Shown here: positions 17,297 to 26,732 of the stretch, one piece after another
Layout of the letters: each line of letters starts with the position of its first letter
Position numbering within the stretch: position 1 is the stretch's first letter
NCBI RefSeq assembly: GCF_002998925.1
Contig: NZ_CP027228.1
Coordinates: 682,001 to 746,000, forward strand
Source: Mogibacterium diversum
Lineage (GTDB): Bacteria > Bacillota > Clostridia > Peptostreptococcales > Anaerovoracaceae
Direction of reading: 5' to 3'
DNA: 64,000 nt
Made by a program: the position numbers and the translations under genes
The notes under the pieces: model-generated
What the model was told of the DNA's origin: nothing
Seen by the model: the letters and a program-made list of their open reading frames with translations, nothing else
The model's database searches: none

Positions 17297-20089
17297 TTAC
17301 CTCTCTATTTCCACCATGTGGAAGCACTCGATAATATCCATAGGCTTGATATCATTGTATGCTTCAATTCCGATACCACACTCATAGCCCTGAGCTACTT
17401 CCTTAGCATCGTCCTTAAATCTGCGAAGTGAAGAAATCGTGCCTTCGTGAATTACGATACCATCTCTTACGAGACGAACCTGAGCATTTCTCTTAACCTT
17501 ACCTTCAACGATATACGCACCGCCGATAATTCCGATGTTTGGAACCTTAAATGTCTCTCTTATCTCAGCCTTACCGAGAATTTCTTCCTTATACTCAGGA
17601 TCAAGCATACCCTTCATAGCGTTCTGTACATCATCGATGATGTCATAGATTACACGGTATGTTCTGATTTCAATCTCCGCATCATCTGCTCTCGCCTGAA
17701 CTGCGGTCGTTGGCCTTACGTTAAAGCCTATGATGATAGCCCCTGAAGTTTCAGCAAGCATTACATCAGATTCTGTAACTGTACCTACACCTGAGTGAAT
17801 TACATTTACTCGCACGTCCTCAGTATCTAACTTCTCAAGCGATGAAATAATAGCACCAACGGAACCTTGTACATCTCCTTTGATGATTAGGTTGAGTTCC
17901 TTTGTCTCGCCTTCCTGAATCTGAGAGAAAAGTTTCTCTAGTGTAGTGCTTGCATTTTTTGCAAGTACATCTTCTCTCATCTTCTCCTGTCTACTCTCTG
18001 CAATCTCTCTAGCGACCTTGTCATCCTTAACAGCATTAAATGAGTCACCTGCCATAGGAACATCAGAAAGTCCAAGTATTTCAACAGGTGTAGCAGGAAG
18101 AGCCTTTCTAATTGCTTCTCCCTTAAAGTTAGTCATTACCCTAATCTTACCTGATGTTGTACCAGCAACGACACTCTGTCCAGCCTTGAGAGTTCCATTA
18201 GTAACAAGGAGTGTAGCAATTGGTCCTTTGCTCTTGTCGAGTCTTGCTTCAATTACAGTTCCCATAGCAAGCCTGTCTGGATTTGCACGAAGCTCGAGAA
18301 CCTCAGCCTGTAATAGGATCATTTCCAAGAGGTCTGTAATTCCCTCACCTTTCTTAGCTGATACTGGAACGCTTATTACATCTCCGCCCCAATCCTCAAC
18401 AAGTACACCACGGTCAGCAAGGTCTTTCTTAACCCTGTCAACATTTGCGCCTGGCTTATCTATCTTATTGATGGCAACAATCATAGGAACGTTTGCTGCC
18501 TTCGCGTGGCTAATAGATTCTATTGTCTGTGGCTTAACGCTATCATCTGCCGCAACTACTAGTACAGCGATGTCAGTTACCTGAGCACCACGAGCTCGCA
18601 TTGTAGTGAATGCTTCGTGCCCTGGCGTATCTAGGAAAACAATCTTCTTGCCATTGATCTTAACCTCAGAAGCACCAATATGCTGTGTAATACCTCCAGA
18701 CTCACCAGCCGTTACGTTGGTATTTCTAATAGCATCGAGAAGCGAAGTCTTACCGTGATCAACGTGACCCATTACGGTAATGATTGGTGCACGAGGCTTT
18801 AACTCGTTTTCCTTGTCCTCTCGTAGGTCAAGACCTTCTTCAACAACTTCTTCTTTCTCTTCTGTTACTACAACCTGCATCCCGAGATCTTCTCCGAGCA
18901 TCTCAACGGTGTCCTTATCGAGAGTCTGGTTTACAGTAGCCATTATTCCAAGCTTCATGAGCGACATGATAATCTTGCTGACAGAAATTTCTGCCTGTTC
19001 AGCTAGACCAGCAACAGTAATCGGAACGGTCACAGCCACTGCACCCTCTGGAAGTAGTTCTTCGATTTCTATTTCAGGCTCAGTAACTTTTGGAGCCTTC
19101 TTCTTTCTGTGTTTAACCTGCTTCTCAAGGTTTCTCTCATCAAAGAAGCGAGACTTGCTGTTTCTTCCTTCACTGCGCTTTTCATGCTTGAACTTATCGC
19201 GATCTTTATCCTTATCCTTGTCAAAGAATTTCTTGCTCTTGCCCTTAGTCTGTGGCTTATCTGCCATAGGTGCATCTGCAGCAGCTGAACTCTGAGGTCT
19301 TGATGAACTTCTGCTCTGCTTTGAGTCAGAATTTCTGCTCTGTCCATCTCTCTTATCGTTCTTTCTGCCGCCACGCTCATCCTTCTTACTGTCCTTACGT
19401 CCGTCTTTGTCGGAAGACTTCTTGCGAGCAGGCTTAGGCTCTTCCTTTGGTGCTGATGATGCATCGAAAATCTTCTTGAAGCGCATTGGCTTGTTAGGAG
19501 CATTTTCATATGACTCCTCTTTTTTCTCTATCTTTTTCTCTGGTTCTTTAGCTGCTTCCTCACCTTTATTAGGCTTTCCTTCAGCCTTTTCAGCATCTTC
19601 ATTTGACGCTACTGCCTTTTCTTTATTCGCTACCTTTGATTCTTTAACTTCATCGGATGGCTTTTCCTTAACAGCAGTTTTCTTTTTAGTAGTCTTAGGC
19701 TTGGCTTCTGCATTTTCCGCTTTCACCTCAGCTTTTACCTCTTTATCTACTGTCACCTTCACTTCTGATTTTGCTTTCACTTCATCAACTTCACCATCTG
19801 TAGATTCTGCCTTGCGTGGCATTGGCTTTCCTACTGGTGCCTTAGGTTTATGCGCAAAATCCTTGCTAATTATTGGAACAGCCTTAATTTTAGGCTTGTT
19901 GTTATTCTTATCGGATTTTGAATCCAGTCCCTTCAGTTTGCTAATTGTGTCATTCAATCTATCAGCGTCCTTCTGAGCGAGATTTGTGCGCTCCGACTTT
20001 ACCTCGATGCCCATCGTATCAGCTGCTTTCTTAATATCCTGATATGACACACCGAGCTCTGTCATCAGCTCATTTACCTTTTTCGTCAT
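17297..20089 (-). CDS. infB: Translation initiation factor IF-2
   Basis: GTPase that places fMet-tRNA on the 30S subunit. 930 residues: a short N-terminal helical IF2_N domain, then a long lysine/glutamate/serine-rich linker (about 60-330), a second IF2_N-like domain, and the G domain from about 435 (GHVDHGKTS, DTPGHEAF, NKIDKP). Domains II, III and IV follow. The linker has biased composition, which also produces long spurious opposite-strand reading frames. It has a GGAGG site and sits just after rnpM; the ylxQ (L7Ae-like) gene that often lies here is absent. Confidence 0.97.
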   Translation of the reverse strand: MTKKVNELMTELGVSYQDIKKAADTMGIEVKSERTNLAQKDADRLNDTISKLKGLDSKSDKNNNKPKIKAVPIISKDFAHKPKAPVGKPMPRKAESTDGEVDEVKAKSEVKVTVDKEVKAEVKAENAEAKPKTTKKKTAVKEKPSDEVKESKVANKEKAVASNEDAEKAEGKPNKGEEAAKEPEKKIEKKEESYENAPNKPMRFKKIFDASSAPKEEPKPARKKSSDKDGRKDSKKDERGGRKNDKRDGQSRNSDSKQSRSSSRPQSSAAADAPMADKPQTKGKSKKFFDKDKDKDRDKFKHEKRSEGRNSKSRFFDERNLEKQVKHRKKKAPKVTEPEIEIEELLPEGAVAVTVPITVAGLAEQAEISVSKIIMSLMKLGIMATVNQTLDKDTVEMLGEDLGMQVVVTEEKEEVVEEGLDLREDKENELKPRAPIITVMGHVDHGKTSLLDAIRNTNVTAGESGGITQHIGASEVKINGKKIVFLDTPGHEAFTTMRARGAQVTDIAVLVVAADDSVKPQTIESISHAKAANVPMIVAINKIDKPGANVDRVKKDLADRGVLVEDWGGDVISVPVSAKKGEGITDLLEMILLQAEVLELRANPDRLAMGTVIEARLDKSKGPIATLLVTNGTLKAGQSVVAGTTSGKIRVMTNFKGEAIRKALPATPVEILGLSDVPMAGDSFNAVKDDKVAREIAESRQEKMREDVLAKNASTTLEKLFSQIQEGETKELNLIIKGDVQGSVGAIISSLEKLDTEDVRVNVIHSGVGTVTESDVMLAETSGAIIIGFNVRPTTAVQARADDAEIEIRTYRVIYDIIDDVQNAMKGMLDPEYKEEILGKAEIRETFKVPNIGIIGGAYIVEGKVKRNAQVRLVRDGIVIHEGTISSLRRFKDDAKEVAQGYECGIGIEAYNDIKPMDIIECFHMVEIER

Positions 20090-20092
20090 CCG

Positions 20093-20371
20093 CTACCTCC
20101 TTGTTTTCTCTAGCATCTTTACGAGAAGCTCGCTGAGGCTCTTATCATCAATCGCCTTCTTGTAAGCCCTGTTAAATGCTCTATTCTTACGGGCAGACTC
20201 TATGCATGACTCCCTTTTACATAGGTAAACGCCTCTGCCTTCGTCATTTCCCGTTATATCTTCATAGATTTCCACACCACGGCATGTAAACCTAAACATT
20301 TCTCTTTTTGGATGTGAACTCCTGCATCCAATGCATCTACGCATTGGCTCTCTGTTTTCATTTAGAGCCAT
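20093..20371 (-). CDS. rnpM: YlxR / RnpM family RNA-binding protein
   Basis: 92 residues with the YlxR hallmarks: RRCIGCRSSHPKREMFRF near the N-terminus and GRGVYLC in the middle. In B. subtilis this protein binds RNase P RNA and modulates its activity. It sits two bases downstream of nusA and immediately upstream of infB, its near-universal location in Firmicutes. Confidence 0.93.
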   Translation of the reverse strand: MALNENREPMRRCIGCRSSHPKREMFRFTCRGVEIYEDITGNDEGRGVYLCKRESCIESARKNRAFNRAYKKAIDDKSLSELLVKMLEKTRR

Positions 20372-20373
20372 AC

Positions 20374-21555
20374 TTATGCTTCCGCATCTACATCATTTTC
20401 TACTTCAGCAGCTTCTAGATCAAGCGGAGCATCTGCAGGCACATCCTCATCGTTAAGCACATCTACCGCCTGTCCATCCTGGTCTTCGTATTCATCAAAA
20501 TCAAAGCCGCTGTCCTCAAGCTGTGACTTGCTCTTGATATCGATTTTCCAGCCACTAACCCTAGCAGCGAGCCTAACATTCTGTCCCTCCCTGCCTATTG
20601 CAAGAGATAACTGCTGCTCTGGAACCACAGCCGTTGCCATCTTTTCCTTTTCACTCACATAGTTGATATATACGCCTTCAACCTCAGCTGGTTTCAGTAC
20701 ATTGCTAATTAGCACAGCTGGGTCCTCGTCCCATACGATGATATCGATTTTTTCACCGAATAGCTCATCAACGATACTCTGAACTCTAGTACCTCTGTTA
20801 CCAACACATGCACCGACTGGGTCCACGTTTTCGTCGTGTGAATATACAGCAATCTTGGTTCTCGATCCTGCCTCACGAGCTATTCCCTTAATCTCAACCG
20901 TTCCATCAGAAATTTCAGGAACCTCTAATTCGAATAATCTTCTTACGAGGCCTGGATGCGATCTCGACAGGAATATCTGAGGACCTTTTGTAGCCTTCTT
21001 AACGTCGATTACATAAACCTTTATTCTATCACCTACGTTAAAAGACTCCGTTTTAACCTGCTCCGACAGTGGGAGTATACCCTCAGAGTTACCAACCGAC
21101 AAGAACATCGTTCCGTTGTTAATTCTCTCAATCTTAGCAGTGACAATTTCACCTTGTTTGTTAACGAATTCATCATAAGAGTTGCGTCTCTCCGCCTCCC
21201 TGATTCTCTGCACAACAACCTGCTTTGCAGTCTGAGCAGCGATACGGCCGAAATCTTTTGGATCAACCTGATATTCGATGACATCACCAACTTCATATCT
21301 TTCATCATATGATCTAGCCTCTTCAAGCGAAACTTCCATCATGTCATCTTCAACTTCTGATACAACTTCCTTGCTCATTAGAACGAGCACTTCACCATCC
21401 TCACGATCTACCAAAACTCTTACGTTTGGATAGTTTCCGTAGTTCTTCTTGTAAGCAAGCTCCACTGCATCTTCAATCGCAGTGATAATGTCTTCTTTTG
21501 AAATGTTTTTCTCACGCTCTAGTTCAGTGAGAGCATCCAGAAAATCTTTGTTCAT
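20374..21555 (-). CDS. nusA: Transcription termination/antitermination factor NusA
   Basis: 393 residues: N-terminal RNAP-binding domain, S1 domain (about 135-200), and two KH domains containing DPVGACVGNRGTRVQ and SLAIGREGQNVRLAA. A strongly acidic tail of about 45 residues, rich in D, E and A, takes the place of the acidic-repeat domains of proteobacterial NusA. The start has a GGAGG site. It is second in rimP-nusA-rnpM-infB. Confidence 0.96.
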   Translation of the reverse strand: MNKDFLDALTELEREKNISKEDIITAIEDAVELAYKKNYGNYPNVRVLVDREDGEVLVLMSKEVVSEVEDDMMEVSLEEARSYDERYEVGDVIEYQVDPKDFGRIAAQTAKQVVVQRIREAERRNSYDEFVNKQGEIVTAKIERINNGTMFLSVGNSEGILPLSEQVKTESFNVGDRIKVYVIDVKKATKGPQIFLSRSHPGLVRRLFELEVPEISDGTVEIKGIAREAGSRTKIAVYSHDENVDPVGACVGNRGTRVQSIVDELFGEKIDIIVWDEDPAVLISNVLKPAEVEGVYINYVSEKEKMATAVVPEQQLSLAIGREGQNVRLAARVSGWKIDIKSKSQLEDSGFDFDEYEDQDGQAVDVLNDEDVPADAPLDLEAAEVENDVDAEA

Positions 21556-21564
21556 TGAATCCTC

Positions 21565-22041
21565 CTAAAAAATTACTGCTAAATTAATCTTAGAAATTTG
21601 ATCTGCCGGAATACCGACCTTACGTTCATCTATATCTATTGTAACTTCGCCTGCAGATTTGCCAATCAAAGTGCCCGTGAATTCCTTCCTACCATCGATT
21701 GACTTATACAGCTTAACCTCAACCTCTCTGCCTTTAAATCGATCAAAATCAGAAGGTTTAATCAACTCTCTATCAAGTCCCGGCGAGGAAACTTCGAGAG
21801 TGTAGCTTCTCTCGATAAAATCTTCTTCATCTAGCTTATCACTCAAAAAACGAGTAACTTCTTCGCACTCATTGATGTCTACGTACTCTGTATCACAGTC
21901 AATCGGCTTATCAAGATAAACTCGAAGCTTCCAGTCCTTACCTTCCTTCTTATATTCTATATTGTATATCTCAAGCTCTTTCCCTGTAAGATACTCATTT
22001 AGCAAGTCTTCAATCCTTGCAGCAACATCTTGTTTTGCCAT
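21565..22041 (-). CDS. rimP: Ribosome maturation factor RimP
   Basis: Needed for 30S subunit maturation. 158 residues with the family segments LEVSSPGLDRELI near residues 83-95, KLYK and a C-terminal SH3-like beta domain. A GGGAGG site precedes the ATG. It starts the rimP-nusA-infB cluster; the 112-base gap upstream holds a stable hairpin. Confidence 0.94.
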   Translation of the reverse strand: MAKQDVAARIEDLLNEYLTGKELEIYNIEYKKEGKDWKLRVYLDKPIDCDTEYVDINECEEVTRFLSDKLDEEDFIERSYTLEVSSPGLDRELIKPSDFDRFKGREVEVKLYKSIDGRKEFTGTLIGKSAGEVTIDIDERKVGIPADQISKINLAVIF

Positions 22042-22072
22042 AATTCCTCCCGGAAAAAGTCATAACATAAGT

Positions 22073-22098
22073 GAAAGAGTGGGTTGCCCCACTCTTTC
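22073..22098 (-). terminator. Hairpin between polC and rimP
   Basis: A perfect 11-bp stem, GAAAGAGTGGG with CCCACTCTTTC, closed by GCAA on the minus strand. There is no T-tract after it (the next bases are ACTTATG), so it is not a classic intrinsic terminator. It could stabilise the polC 3' end, be processed, or regulate the rimP leader. Confidence 0.5.
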
Positions 22099-22153
22099 GC
22101 TCTTTAACGTTCGCATTTATACTATCATAAAATATTGCAAATTGCAAACTTTT

Positions 22154-25100
22154 CTACATATCAAAGATGGATACCTGTGCGCTATCCGGTAGTTCATCAA
22201 ACACTCCGCATGCTTTGAGATCTTCGATATTTGTGCTTGAAAGTTTAGTCTTTCTCTGCACCTCATCTATTGATAAAAATGGTCCTTCCTTGTAGGCCTC
22301 AGCGAGTGAAATAGCAGCACTTCTTCCTACTCCAGAAACTGCCATAAACGGTATCTTAATCTTATCATCTACAACATTGAACATGCATGGATCAGATACA
22401 CCAAGCTCTGGAAGTGAAAACTCACAGCCTCGAGATAGAAGTTCGTATATGACTTCATACACTACCTTGAGCTCTTTCTTTTTTGCGGCGCTGGTATCAT
22501 CGTCTTCGGAGTTTAGTGAGCTTAACGCAGCTTTTGCCGCCTCTACACCTCCTCTAGCTACATTTACATCGAAGTTATCTATCTTGGTTGATAGCCATGC
22601 GCAGTAAAAAGCACTTGGATAGTAAACCTTAAACCACGCCATTCTGAGTGCCATCATTACATATGCTGCAGCATGGGCTCTAGGGAATAGGTATTTGAGT
22701 GTCCTACAGGACTCAACGTACCAATCAGGCACACCATGCTCTTTCATGATATCGAGTTCCTCTTGCTTGAGCTCTTTGTTCTTACGCACAGCCTCCATGA
22801 TTTTAAAAGCGTTACTCTTATCTACACCTTTGATCATAAGATAGTTCATGATGTCATCTCGACAAGATATAAGCTCGTCAATAGTTGCAACACCATTTTT
22901 TATTAGGTCCTCAGCATTATTGGTCCATACATCAGTACCATGCGAAAAGCCGGAGATCTTGATCAGAGCTGAAATTGTCTTTGGCTTTATGGCATCGAGC
23001 ATCCCTCTGGTAAAGTTTGTACCAAATTCAGGTATACCATAAGTACCATGCTTGAATTCATAATCATCTGGATTGACAATGTTTAATGCATCAATGGATG
23101 TAAATATGCTTAGCGTCTTCTTGTCAGCAATATCTATTCCAAGCGGATCAACACCGGTCATATCCTGCAGATGCCTAATCATCTGCGGCACATCATGCCC
23201 GAGTATATCGAGCTTGAGTAGGTTCTTATCAATCTTGTGATAGTCAAAATGAGTTGTTATAAACTCAGCATCTCTGTTATTTGCAGGTTTCTGAACTGGG
23301 CAGAATTCGAATATCTCTCTATCGGCAGGAACTACTATGATACCACCAGGATGTTGACCTGTGGTCCTCTTCGTCCCAGTACAGCCGTTTGCAAGTACGA
23401 GTTCTTCTGAATTAGAGAAGCTCTTTCCAGTGTTTTCCTCATATTTCTTTACATATCCAAAAGCTGTCTTCTCGGCTATTGTCGCAACTGTTCCAGCTTT
23501 AAAGATGTTCTCCTCACCGAATATTTCACCGACAAATTTATGGGCGATAGGCTGATATTCACCGGCAAAGTTGAGATCGATATCTGGCTCCTTATCACCA
23601 TTAAATCCAAGGAATGTTGCAAACGGAATGTTCAGACCATTCTTGTTCATGTTAGTTCCGCATTTTTCACATACTCTATCAGGCATATCAAAGCCAGTAT
23701 CATACTTATCCAGCTGATCTGTAAACTTTAAATTATGGCAATTCGGACATATATAATGTGGCTCAAGCGGATTTACTTCCGTAATTCCTGCCATTGTAGC
23801 TGCAAATGAAGAACCTACCGAACCTCGGCTACCTACAAGATAACCGTCCTTATTTGACTTTTCAACGAGAAGCTGCGCTGCCACATACATAACGGCGTAC
23901 CCATTGCTTATGATAGAATTGAGCTCTGTATCGAGCCTATCCAGAACTTCCTTAGGGAGTGGATCTCCGTATATGCTCTTAGCCCTAGCATAGCACGATT
24001 CTCTTAGAGTCTCATCTGCTCCTTCGATGCTAGGTGGGCACTTCTCATCTGGCACTGGCTGGAACTCTTCGGTCATGGACGCTATAAGGTTAGTGTTATC
24101 TATGACTATCTCCTTAGCCCTATCACCTAAATATTCAAATTCCTTGAGCATCTCAGCGGTAGTTCTAAGGTAAAGGGAGTTTGAGTTCGTATCATTGAAT
24201 CCGACCATCGACATGACGATATTACGGTAAATAGCAGATTCTTTATCTGGATAGTGTGAATCTGTAGTTGCAACGACAGGCTTTCTTAACCTATCTCCTA
24301 GCTCAACAATCTTCATATTCATATCGATGAGGTCCTGCTTGCTCGTCACATGAGGATATCTATCGCTATTTATTAAAAAGTGATTGTTTCCAAGTGGCTG
24401 AATCTCTAAATAATCATAATATGATGCAATCTTGAGCAGCTCTTCATCAGAAGCACCTTTGAGCACTGCCTGGAACACTTCTCCAGCCTCGCATGCACTT
24501 CCAATAATCAGTCCCTCCCTATACTTATCTAACACCTTTCTTGGAAGCTGAGGTCTTCTGTAGAAATAGTCGATATGCGTATATGAAACTATCTTGTAAA
24601 GGTTCTTAAGTCCAGTAAGATTTTTGGCGATTAGTATTATATGATATGTATTTCGCTTTTTACTCAGATTGATATTGCCGTTCTCATCATATGCGTCATC
24701 ATCTGGATAGAGATACCCTTCCATACCGTACAGTATCTTAATATTCTTTCCTTTTTTTGCGAGTTTCTTCGCTGTATTAGCAGCATCGGGAAACGATTGT
24801 ACGACACCATGGTCAGTGATTGCTATAGCAGGCTGTCCCCATTCGGCAGCTTGCTTTACCATTTCTTCGACATCATTAAACCCATCGTTTTCACTCATTC
24901 TCGTGTGGGCATGTAGCTCTACTCGCTTTTGCCCACCATACGTTTCTTTTCTAGTGCTCTTTACAGATTTATTGATGCTATTAGCAATCATGACATTCTC
25001 ATGAATATACTCGTCATATCTAATATCTCCCTGAGCGATTATTTCGTCACCTTTTGATATTAATTCATTAACTGCATCAAATTCCTGCTTACTCTTTATA

Positions 25101-25615
25101 AATGCTTTTACAGCAACAGCCTTTGGTCCTCTATTAATCCTTAGAGTCATAACCCAGAAGTTCTTCTTCTTGGTATCCTTAATCTCTATTTCGAACACAG
25201 TACCTGATACAGCAACCTTGGTTCGAGCACCAGAAATCTCTGCAAGATTCTCATACGCAGTTTCAGCCATGGTAATTCTCTTGCCAAGTATTATCCCATT
25301 ATTGTTAGTTTTTAGTTTCTCAGTAGGTTTGCTATTTGCTCTTGATGCTTGCTGTTTGCTTTCTCCATAGCTCTCGTCATAGAAATAATTAAACTTTACA
25401 TCATTTATATTTCCGAGTGACTTGATGAGTCTATCCCTCATGACACGCTCTAGTCGTGGCTTAACGTCAAAGTTTACTAGCACATCTAGCTCCAGCACTA
25501 ATCCAGCGCTATCAAGAGATATGTTTTTGAAAGATAGCGTTAGCTCATCTTCTGGCTTACCAGCAGACTCACTTACCTCTTCAGGAGTTATTATTCCATT
25601 AGGTACTTCAATCAT
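22154..25615 (-). CDS. polC: PolC-type DNA polymerase III alpha subunit lacking the exonuclease insertion
   Basis: Main replicative polymerase of low-GC Gram-positives. 1153 residues versus about 1430 usual. Order: N-terminal domain, OB domain (about 110-215), PHP domain from RVELHAHT (231), polymerase core with zinc ligands C623/C626 and C649/C652, catalytic PDID at 677-680, and AHAAAYVMMA in the fingers/tau region. In standard PolC a DnaQ-like exonuclease of roughly 180-190 residues interrupts the PHP domain between GMEGYL-DD and TYHI-L-AKN. Here those segments are joined by only about 20 residues, with no DxE/HxxxD exonuclease motifs. The frame is intact. It follows ispG by 24 bases. Confidence 0.95.
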   Translation of the reverse strand: MIEVPNGIITPEEVSESAGKPEDELTLSFKNISLDSAGLVLELDVLVNFDVKPRLERVMRDRLIKSLGNINDVKFNYFYDESYGESKQQASRANSKPTEKLKTNNNGIILGKRITMAETAYENLAEISGARTKVAVSGTVFEIEIKDTKKKNFWVMTLRINRGPKAVAVKAFIKSKQEFDAVNELISKGDEIIAQGDIRYDEYIHENVMIANSINKSVKSTRKETYGGQKRVELHAHTRMSENDGFNDVEEMVKQAAEWGQPAIAITDHGVVQSFPDAANTAKKLAKKGKNIKILYGMEGYLYPDDDAYDENGNINLSKKRNTYHIILIAKNLTGLKNLYKIVSYTHIDYFYRRPQLPRKVLDKYREGLIIGSACEAGEVFQAVLKGASDEELLKIASYYDYLEIQPLGNNHFLINSDRYPHVTSKQDLIDMNMKIVELGDRLRKPVVATTDSHYPDKESAIYRNIVMSMVGFNDTNSNSLYLRTTAEMLKEFEYLGDRAKEIVIDNTNLIASMTEEFQPVPDEKCPPSIEGADETLRESCYARAKSIYGDPLPKEVLDRLDTELNSIISNGYAVMYVAAQLLVEKSNKDGYLVGSRGSVGSSFAATMAGITEVNPLEPHYICPNCHNLKFTDQLDKYDTGFDMPDRVCEKCGTNMNKNGLNIPFATFLGFNGDKEPDIDLNFAGEYQPIAHKFVGEIFGEENIFKAGTVATIAEKTAFGYVKKYEENTGKSFSNSEELVLANGCTGTKRTTGQHPGGIIVVPADREIFEFCPVQKPANNRDAEFITTHFDYHKIDKNLLKLDILGHDVPQMIRHLQDMTGVDPLGIDIADKKTLSIFTSIDALNIVNPDDYEFKHGTYGIPEFGTNFTRGMLDAIKPKTISALIKISGFSHGTDVWTNNAEDLIKNGVATIDELISCRDDIMNYLMIKGVDKSNAFKIMEAVRKNKELKQEELDIMKEHGVPDWYVESCRTLKYLFPRAHAAAYVMMALRMAWFKVYYPSAFYCAWLSTKIDNFDVNVARGGVEAAKAALSSLNSEDDDTSAAKKKELKVVYEVIYELLSRGCEFSLPELGVSDPCMFNVVDDKIKIPFMAVSGVGRSAAISLAEAYKEGPFLSIDEVQRKTKLSSTNIEDLKACGVFDELPDSAQVSIFDM

Positions 25616-25639
25616 CGATTAATTCTCTCCATCAATGCA

Positions 25640-26713
25640 TTACTTCTTAGTCATATCATTTGATACTATATCAATAAGAGTAGGAATCAGCTCGTCTTCA
25701 GCCACCTTTGCGATTATCTCTCCATGGGCAAATACAAGCCCTTCCTTGTTGCCGCCGGCAATTCCGTAGTCTGCCTCTCTTGATTCTCCCGGTCCATTCA
25801 CTACACATCCCATGACCGCTATCTTGAGTGGCTTTAAACCGAGTATTGCTCTTCTTTCACCAAGCTCTCTAAGGCTTTCTTCAGCTTCATTGGCCATGTC
25901 GATTAAATTGACCTCAGTCCTGCCGCAAGTCGGACATGAGACAATTTCTATGCTCTTCTCCCTAAGTCCGACAGACTCTAGTATTTTACGTCCGAATATA
26001 ACTTCATTTACCGGATCATCAGTAAGAGATACGCGAAGAGTGTCACCTACTCCAGCGAGAAGAAGAGACCCGATTCCTACGGCCGACTTAAGTCTACCAT
26101 TTTCAGGAGTCCCTGACTCAGTTATACCTATATGAAGAGGATGGTCGGTCATCTCCTTGACTAGCATGTGAGCGTCGTAGTTCATCTTGACATTAGACGA
26201 CTTAATAGATAGCACTAAATCGTCAAATCCCATTCGCTCAATCTTGCTGAGAGTCTCTATCGCACTCTCTGCTAGCGCAGCAGCCGTTACACCACCATAC
26301 TTAGCAAGTAGTTTTTTATCAAGCGAACCAGAATTCACTCCTACACGAATTGGAATTCCCTTGTTACCAGCAGCTTCAACTACCTTAGCAACTCTATCAT
26401 CGGCTCCGATATTACCTGGATTGATTCTGATCTTATCTGCACCAGCCTCAATTGCCGCAAGTGCTAGTTTATAGTTAAAATGAATATCTGCTACGAGTGG
26501 CATCTCCGTCTCTTGACGTACTTTCGCAAATGATTTTGCCGCAGTTTCATCAGGAATCGCAACTCTCACTATGTCACAGCCAGCAGCCTCAAGCGCTTTA
26601 ATTTGCGTAAGAAGTTTCTCGCTATCTCTTGTATCTACATTTGTCATCGACTGAATTGATACTGGTGCACCTCCGCCAATAAGAACTCTGCCACATCTAA
26701 CCTGTTTATTCAT
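25640..26713 (-). CDS. ispG: 4-hydroxy-3-methylbut-2-enyl-diphosphate synthase (IspG/GcpE)
   Basis: Penultimate step of the MEP isoprenoid pathway; a 4Fe-4S enzyme. 357 residues: TIM-barrel N-terminal half (SIQSMTNVDTRD, DIVRVAIPD, KIRINPGNIG) and the cluster-binding C-terminal half with CPTCGRTEVNL and CVVNGPGESREADYG. Together with dxr, uppS and cdsA in the same run it links isoprenoid precursor supply to undecaprenyl and phospholipid synthesis. Confidence 0.97.
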   Translation of the reverse strand: MNKQVRCGRVLIGGGAPVSIQSMTNVDTRDSEKLLTQIKALEAAGCDIVRVAIPDETAAKSFAKVRQETEMPLVADIHFNYKLALAAIEAGADKIRINPGNIGADDRVAKVVEAAGNKGIPIRVGVNSGSLDKKLLAKYGGVTAAALAESAIETLSKIERMGFDDLVLSIKSSNVKMNYDAHMLVKEMTDHPLHIGITESGTPENGRLKSAVGIGSLLLAGVGDTLRVSLTDDPVNEVIFGRKILESVGLREKSIEIVSCPTCGRTEVNLIDMANEAEESLRELGERRAILGLKPLKIAVMGCVVNGPGESREADYGIAGGNKEGLVFAHGEIIAKVAEDELIPTLIDIVSNDMTKK

Positions 26714-26732
26714 ACTACTACCTACCCATTTT

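Noticed and set aside
17946..19976. Long plus-strand reading frames opposite infB (for example 17946-18584 and 19407-19976)
   Set aside because: They are antisense to a certain IF-2 gene, lack ribosome-binding sites, and arise from its biased Lys/Glu/Ala codon composition.
22130..22153. AT-rich TTGCAA/TATAAA hexamers upstream of rimP as a promoter
   Set aside because: Spacing (13 or 20 bases) does not fit a sigma-A promoter, so I did not annotate it, although an unusual promoter remains possible.
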